DNA of 64,000 bases from Pleomorphomonas koreensis DSM 23070 (GTDB lineage Bacteria > Pseudomonadota > Alphaproteobacteria > Rhizobiales > Pleomorphomonadaceae), in contig NZ_AULH01000013.1 in assembly GCF_000425185.1 (NCBI RefSeq), forward strand, positions 110,908 to 174,907, read 5' to 3'. The notes under the pieces were generated by a model. It was not told the origin of the DNA, searched no databases, and worked only from the letters and a program-made list of their open reading frames with translations. Below, piece after piece: positions 59,032 to 64,000 of the stretch (positions are counted from its first letter, which is position 1; each line of letters begins with the position of its first letter). Both the position numbers and the translations under genes were made by a program.

Positions 59032-62000
59032 ATGTTGTTCCAGCGGCGCTTCACCAAGGAAGGGCGTTCGCCCTATGACGGGATCGAGTTCCGTCTGGCG
59101 GTCAGCGAGATTCGCAATCCCGACGGGTCCGTCGTCTTCCGCGCGGCCGACATCCACGTGCCCGCCGCCTGGAGCCAGGTGGCGAGCGACATCCTCGCCC
59201 AGAAGTATTTCCGCAAGGCCGGCGTGCCGGCGGTGCTGAAGCGCGTCGAGGAGAACGCCGTTCCCTCGTGGCTGTGGCGCTCGGTGCCCGACGAGGAAGC
59301 GCTCGCCAAGCTGCCGGAGGCCGAGCGCACCGTCGGCGAGACCGACGCGCGGCAGGTGTTCGATCGCCTCGCCGGCACCTGGACCTATTGGGCCTGGAAG
59401 GCCGGCCACTTCTCATCGGAGGAGGCCGCCCAGGCTTTCCATGACGAGCTGCGCTACATGTTGGCCACCCAGCGCGTCGCCCCCAACTCGCCGCAGTGGT
59501 TCAACACCGGTCTCCATTGGGCCTATGGCATCGACGGTCCCAGCCAGGGCCACTATTACGTCGACTTCAAGACCGGCAAGCTCGTCCGCTCGGCCACCGC
59601 CTACGAGCATCCGCAGCCGCATGCCTGCTTCATTCAGTCGGTCGAGGACGACCTCGTCAATGAAAGCGGCATCATGGACCTGTGGGTGCGCGAGGCGCGC
59701 CTGTTCAAGTATGGTTCCGGCACTGGCTCCAACTTCTCCAAGCTCAGGGGCGAGGGCGAGAAGCTGGCGGGCGGCGGCAAGTCGTCGGGCCTGATGAGCT
59801 TCCTGAAGATCGGCGACCGCGCCGCCGGCGCCATCAAGTCGGGCGGCACGACGCGCCGCGCCGCCAAGATGGTGGTGGTGGACATCGACCATCCCGACAT
59901 CGAGCAGTACATCAACTGGAAGGTCAAGGAAGAGCAGAAGGTGGCGGCGCTGGTCACCGGCTCCAAGATCTGCTCCAAGCACCTCACCGCCATCATGGCG
60001 GCGATCACCGCCGAGGAGGCGACCGGCGACGACCGCTTCGACCCGCTGAAGAACGCCGGCCTGAAGCGCGAGCTGCGCGCCGCCAAGAAGGCGATGGTGC
60101 CGGAGAACTACATTCGCCGCGTCATCCAGTTCGCCAGGCAGGGCTATACCTCGATCGAGTTCCCCGTCTATGACACCGACTGGGATTCCGAGGCCTATCT
60201 CACCGTCGCCGGCCAGAATTCCAACAACTCGGTGCGCGTCACCGACGGTTTCCTGCGCGCCGTCGAGACCGGCGGCAAATGGAACCTCACCGCCCGCAAG
60301 GATGGCCGCGTCGTCAAGGAACTCGACGCCGAAGACCTGTGGGAGAAGATCGGCTACGCCGCCTGGGCGTCGGCCGATCCGGGCATCCAGTACCACACCA
60401 CCATCAACGACTGGCACACCTGCCCGGCGAGCGGCGAGATCCGCGCCTCCAATCCGTGCTCGGAATACATGTTCCTCGACGACACGGCCTGCAATCTCGC
60501 TTCCGTCAACCTGCTGCCGTTCCTCAACGCCGACAAGAGCTTCGATGTCGAGGGCTTCCGCCATGTCTGCCGGCTGTGGACGGTGGTGCTGGAGACCTCG
60601 GTGACCATGGCGCAGTTCCCCTCGCGCCAGATCGCCCAGCTCTCCTACGACTTCCGTACCCTCGGCCTCGGCTATGCCAACATCGGCGGCCTGCTGATGT
60701 CGTCGGGCATTCCCTATGACAGCGCCGAGGGACGCGCCATCTGCGGCGCCATCACCGCGGTGATGACCGGCACCGCCTACGCCACCTCGGCCGAGATGGC
60801 CAGGGAACTGGGTCCGTTCCCCGGCTACAAGAAGAACGCCGCGGACATGCTACGCGTCATCCGCAATCACCGGCTCGCTGCCCACGGCAAGGCTTCGGGC
60901 TACCAGAAGCTCAACACGCCGCCGGTGCCGCTCGATCACGCCTCGATCAAGGACCAGCCGCTACTCGACGCCGCCATCGCCTCCTGGGACGAGGCGCTGG
61001 CGCTCGGCGAGAAGCACGGCTACCGCAACGCCCAGGTGTCGGTGATCGCGCCGACCGGCACCATCGGCCTGGTGATGGACTGCGACACCACCGGCATCGA
61101 GCCCGATTTCGCGCTGGTGAAGTTCAAGAAGCTGGCCGGCGGCGGCTACTTCAAGATCATCAACCGCGCCGTGCCGGAAGCGCTCCGCACGCTCGGCTAC
61201 TCGGAAAGCCAGATCGCCGAGATCGAGGCCTATGCCGTCGGCCACGGCTCGATCGATCAGGCGCCGGCCGTCAACCCCGGCTCGCTCCGGGCCAAGGGCA
61301 TGTCGGACGCCGCCATCGACAAGGTGAAGGGCAGCCTCAAGAGCGCCTTCGACATCAAGTTCGTGTTCAACCGCTGGACGCTCGGCGACGAAGAGATGAA
61401 GAAGCTCGGCGTCAGCGACGCCCAGATGAACGATCCGTCCTTCGAGCTTCTCGCCCACATGGGCTTCTCCAAGGCCGACATCGAGGCCGCCAACACCCAT
61501 GTCTGCGGCGCCATGACGCTGGAAGGCGCGCCGCACCTCAAGGCCGAGCACCTGCCGGTGTTCGACTGCGCCAACCCCTGCGGCCGCATCGGCAAGCGCT
61601 TCCTGTCGGTGGAGAGCCACATCCGCATGATGGCGGCGGCGCAGCCGTTCATCTCGGGCGCCATCTCCAAGACCATCAACATGCCGAACGACGCCACCGT
61701 CGACGACTGCAAGGAAGCCTACATGCTGTCCTGGCGGCTGGCGCTGAAGGCCAACGCGCTCTATCGCGACGGCTCCAAGCTCAGCCAGCCGCTGAACTCG
61801 CAACTCCTCGCCGATGACGACGACGAGGCCGAGGACGCCGCCGAGGCGCTGGCCGCCCTGCCGGCCGCTGCGCGGGCGGCGCTGATCTCCGAGAAGATCG
61901 TCGAGCGCATCGTCGAGAAGCACGTGCGCGACCGCGAGCAGGAGAAGCTGCCGACCCGCCGCAAGGGCTACACGCAGAAGGCCAAGATCGGCGGCCACAC

Positions 62001-62736
62001 GCTGTTCCTCAGGACCGGCGAATATGACGACGGCCGGCTCGGCGAGATCTTCATCGACATGAACAAGGAGGGATCGGCGCTCCGGGCTCTCCTCAACAAC
62101 TTCGCCATCTCCGTGTCGCTCGGCCTCCAGTGGGGCGTGCCGCTGGAAGAATATGTCGACGCCTTCACCTTCACCCGCTTCGAGCCGGCGGGCATGGTGC
62201 AGGGCAACGAGATGATCAAGAACGCCACGTCGATCCTAGACTACGTGTTCCGCGAACTGGCCGTCTCCTACCTCGGCCGCTACGAGCTGGCGCACGTGGT
62301 GCCCGACGACCTGAAGCCGTCGGGCGGCGAGGGCAGGGACGTGAGCGGCCGCGGCGCAGAGACGGCGGTCTCCAAGGGCCTCGTGCGCGGCAAGCAACTG
62401 AAGCTCGTCTCGGCGACGCCGGAGCCGAAAGGCTCGGCCGGACCGGGCGCCACCGGCTCCAACGTCTCGGCCTTCGCCACGGCGCGGGCCGGCGCGGCGG
62501 TGACCGGCGTCGGCGGTTCGGCCGCCACCGCCTTCCGCCGCGACGCCGAGGAATCGCACGCGCCGTCGTCGGTCGGCTCGACGCAGGCCCAGCCCGACTA
62601 CGCGACGCGCGTCGCCCACGCACGCATGAAAGGCTACGAAGGCGAGTCCTGCTCGGAGTGCGGCAACTTCACCATGGTGCGCAACGGCACCTGCCTGAAG
62701 TGCGACACCTGCGGCTCGACGAGCGGCTGTAGCTGA
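59032..62736 (+). CDS. nrdJ: Vitamin B12-dependent class II ribonucleotide reductase
   Basis: A 1234-residue oxygen-independent ribonucleotide reductase that makes dNTPs using adenosylcobalamin. Landmarks are [37 protein letters not shown], the active-site loop [34 protein letters not shown] and the disulphide tail [20 protein letters not shown] followed by more Cys pairs. Length is typical of the alphaproteobacterial NrdJ. Residues near 930-945 ([13 protein letters not shown]) form an acidic linker. The ATG at 59032 is preceded by AAGGGG. Regulation by NrdR is suspected. Confidence 0.97.
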   Translation: MLFQRRFTKEGRSPYDGIEFRLAVSEIRNPDGSVVFRAADIHVPAAWSQVASDILAQKYFRKAGVPAVLKRVEENAVPSWLWRSVPDEEALAKLPEAERTVGETDARQVFDRLAGTWTYWAWKAGHFSSEEAAQAFHDELRYMLATQRVAPNSPQWFNTGLHWAYGIDGPSQGHYYVDFKTGKLVRSATAYEHPQPHACFIQSVEDDLVNESGIMDLWVREARLFKYGSGTGSNFSKLRGEGEKLAGGGKSSGLMSFLKIGDRAAGAIKSGGTTRRAAKMVVVDIDHPDIEQYINWKVKEEQKVAALVTGSKICSKHLTAIMAAITAEEATGDDRFDPLKNAGLKRELRAAKKAMVPENYIRRVIQFARQGYTSIEFPVYDTDWDSEAYLTVAGQNSNNSVRVTDGFLRAVETGGKWNLTARKDGRVVKELDAEDLWEKIGYAAWASADPGIQYHTTINDWHTCPASGEIRASNPCSEYMFLDDTACNLASVNLLPFLNADKSFDVEGFRHVCRLWTVVLETSVTMAQFPSRQIAQLSYDFRTLGLGYANIGGLLMSSGIPYDSAEGRAICGAITAVMTGTAYATSAEMARELGPFPGYKKNAADMLRVIRNHRLAAHGKASGYQKLNTPPVPLDHASIKDQPLLDAAIASWDEALALGEKHGYRNAQVSVIAPTGTIGLVMDCDTTGIEPDFALVKFKKLAGGGYFKIINRAVPEALRTLGYSESQIAEIEAYAVGHGSIDQAPAVNPGSLRAKGMSDAAIDKVKGSLKSAFDIKFVFNRWTLGDEEMKKLGVSDAQMNDPSFELLAHMGFSKADIEAANTHVCGAMTLEGAPHLKAEHLPVFDCANPCGRIGKRFLSVESHIRMMAAAQPFISGAISKTINMPNDATVDDCKEAYMLSWRLALKANALYRDGSKLSQPLNSQLLADDDDEAEDAAEALAALPAAARAALISEKIVERIVEKHVRDREQEKLPTRRKGYTQKAKIGGHTLFLRTGEYDDGRLGEIFIDMNKEGSALRALLNNFAISVSLGLQWGVPLEEYVDAFTFTRFEPAGMVQGNEMIKNATSILDYVFRELAVSYLGRYELAHVVPDDLKPSGGEGRDVSGRGAETAVSKGLVRGKQLKLVSATPEPKGSAGPGATGSNVSAFATARAGAAVTGVGGSAATAFRRDAEESHAPSSVGSTQAQPDYATRVAHARMKGYEGESCSECGNFTMVRNGTCLKCDTCGSTSGCS

Positions 62737-62824
62737 GGGCTGCCGTCGTTGTTGTTGGGATACGCAAAGTTCTGGAGAAACAAGCCTTTGTTCTGAACCA
62801 GAGCTTTGAAACCAAAAGATTTTT

Positions 62825-62890
62825 GAGGCGCGAAGTTTTCCAGTCGCGCCTCGGGAAACAGGAGCCGGACATCCTCGCGGTGTCCGGCTC
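62825..62890. repeat. Two consecutive perfect hairpins after nrdJ
   Basis: Hairpin 1: GAGGCGCG / CGCGCCTC (62825-62852). Hairpin 2: GAGCCGGACA / TGTCCGGCTC (62862-62890, 9-nt loop). They lie between nrdJ and the convergent HEPN-like gene. Neither is followed by a clear T-tract, so they may slow read-through rather than terminate. Confidence 0.5.
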
Positions 62891-62902
62891 AACTCGTGAT
62901 TC

Positions 62903-63481
62903 TTAAGGATACATCGCATCGATGAGGTCTTTGCAGAATCGCATCGCTGTTTGAGCTAGATTGGGATCTGCAAAGTCCGCAGTGCCATGCTGCCAGTGAT
63001 TACGGATCTCGGCAGCGGTCTTCGCTAGCGTCACTGGGGGCCGATAGCATTCCTTTAGGACGCCGCGGCTTACAAGGCTTTCGATGATGCGATACAGCCC
63101 ATCATGGGCATTCGCGCTCAAACCCAGCCGAATTTTCCCTGCTAGCTCAAGCGCCATCAAAGCTTGTGATACGGCGACCGAGACTAAATCGTAGCAATAC
63201 CAACCCAACAGGTAGGTATTTCTCGTCCGGTCCCACACGGTGTTGACATCAGCCGGCGCCGAACCTGCAAGCGCCAGACCCTTTATGTCTGTGTAGTGAG
63301 TTTCCAAGTTCATGGATTGGAACCCGTCACCGCATCCGAAATGCCGCCATCTGGTATCCGGAATGGTCATTTCGAGCAAAGGCTTAAGCATTCTGACAAT
63401 CAATCCTATTTCTTTTGCGGCGCGAGTTAGTGAGTGAACTGGCGAATGTTCGGCATCGGGAGCGTCTAGTGCAGTTGCCAA
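62903..63481 (-). CDS. HEPN-like protein of unknown function
   Basis: A 192-residue largely helical protein with no full-length family recognised. Near its C-terminus RNHWQH (Arg160, Asn161, His165) fits the Rx4-6H catalytic motif of HEPN ribonucleases, in which a polar residue after Arg is usual. Residues about 95-140 provide the preceding helices. HEPN proteins occur in toxin-antitoxin, abortive-infection and CRISPR-type systems and often act as RNases. No partner nucleotidyltransferase is visible; it may have been displaced by the adjacent IS or lie outside the window. Codon use is distinctly less GC-rich than in the flanking genes. Start is TTG 63481 with GGAAG upstream; ATG 63391 is an alternative. 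Confidence 0.55.
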   Translation of the reverse strand: MATALDAPDAEHSPVHSLTRAAKEIGLIVRMLKPLLEMTIPDTRWRHFGCGDGFQSMNLETHYTDIKGLALAGSAPADVNTVWDRTRNTYLLGWYCYDLVSVAVSQALMALELAGKIRLGLSANAHDGLYRIIESLVSRGVLKECYRPPVTLAKTAAEIRNHWQHGTADFADPNLAQTAMRFCKDLIDAMYP

Positions 63482-63714
63482 AGCTTCTTCCGCTGTCCGG
63501 TGTGGCGACGGTCAGGGGTGTTTGCATTGTCATTACCGAACTGGGTTATTCAGCGCCAAGTCTCAGCCTCGTTGGTCTAGCTAACGCCCCCATCGGCTGT
63601 GCGAGACTGGTATTTTTCCGGGTTTTGCAGGCATTCTTCCCGAACGCGATCGTGTCCCAGGGCGTGGTGTAGCTTCGGCGCTCGCCGTGCCTTCCGGACA
63701 GAGCCGGGAACGTG

Positions 63715-64000
63715 TCAGCTTGCCGCTGGCAGGCTGATGAGCGGATCATCGCTCATCGTGGCGATGGTCTCAAGTGTCATGTAGCGGGACCGCTGGACGG
63801 CCCACTCGTCATTTTGTTCGAGCAGCAGCGCCCCGACGAGTCTGACGATTGCGTCATCGTTGGGAAAGATGCCGACGACCTCTGTCCGTCGTTTGATCTC
63901 GCCGTTGAGACGTTCGATGGGGTTTGTGCTGTGAAGCTTGGTCCAGTGCTGCCTGGGAAAGGTCATGTAGGCGAGCACGTCCTGCTCGGCGCTGTCCATG
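63715..64000 (-). mobile_element. IS256-family transposase, C-terminal part (runs off the window)
   Basis: The last 95 codons of a mutator-type (IS256) transposase. FPRQHWTKLHSTNPIERLNGEIKRR is the diagnostic C-terminal segment carrying the third catalytic residue (the Glu of the DDE triad lies in NPIERLN), followed by VGIFPNDDAIVRLVGALLLEQNDEWAV. The N-terminal two thirds and the other end of the element lie beyond the window. No terminal inverted repeat or target duplication could be fixed, so the IS boundary near 63600-63715 is unresolved. Confidence 0.88.

Noticed and set aside
63415..63672. An 85-codon plus-strand frame near the IS end
   Set aside because: It begins antisense inside the HEPN-like gene, has mixed codon use and no motif.

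Overview
The window looks like a chromosomal segment of a high-GC alphaproteobacterium, most likely a member of Hyphomicrobiales (Rhizobiales). The evidence is the uniformly G/C-ending codons, the alphaproteobacterial lptF-lptG-lptD-surA-pdxA-rsmA operon, pepA next to holC, the aat / DUF2155 / NDUFA12 neighbourhood, DUF1489, a class II DAHP synthase and a B12-dependent ribonucleotide reductase (nrdJ). Genus-level assignment is not possible from sequence reading alone. Nearly everything up to about 62.7 kb is ordinary core genome. The last 1.2 kb is less GC-rich and carries a HEPN-like protein and the end of an IS256-type transposase, which is an accessory patch.

Layout. 1-5 kb: the end of an ABC-2 permease gene, a convergent chemotaxis transducer and a secreted esterase/phytase-like protein. 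5-12.6 kb (minus): an envelope operon in which lptF, lptG and lptD overlap by 4 bp, followed by a SurA-like chaperone, pdxA and rsmA. 12.8-23.8 kb (plus): pepA, holC, gltX, a GDSL hydrolase, a CreA-like protein, cysS, a GFA-family protein, prolyl iminopeptidase, citramalate synthase and a predicted secreted metzincin protease. 23.8-31.2 kb: a LOG-family protein, a LysM protein preceded by a 3 x 27 bp repeat mini-ORF, an Atm1-type ABC exporter, a YeiH exporter with its LysR regulator, and DUF1489. 31.2-38.8 kb: DAHP synthase behind an apparent aromatic-amino-acid attenuator, NDH-2, enolase, a DJ-1/PfpI protein and recJ. 38.9-44.4 kb: a 1825-residue alpha-2-macroglobulin with a thioester and a PAN domain. 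44.5-58.4 kb: redox enzymes (YqhD, an aldo/keto reductase, a luciferase-like enzyme), an amino-acid permease, an ExoD/YegS pair, a DUF2778 cell-wall enzyme, HemG, a CelD-like acetyltransferase, aat, DUF2155, a nucleoside hydrolase, NDUFA12 and a receiver protein that lacks its phospho-acceptor Asp. 59-62.7 kb: nrdJ.

How the genes fit together. The Lpt genes, the SurA-like chaperone, the LysM protein, DUF2778 and A2M all serve the envelope. cimA and DAHP synthase start the isoleucine and aromatic branches. ndh and NDUFA12 belong to the respiratory chain. The most notable observations are the leader-peptide attenuator before DAHP synthase, the HExxHxxGxxH plus Met-turn protein at 22.5 kb, the HEPN-like gene beside the IS, the repeat mini-ORF translationally coupled to the LysM gene, and the Asp-to-Glu receiver. 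No CRISPR array, tRNA, rRNA or replication origin was seen.
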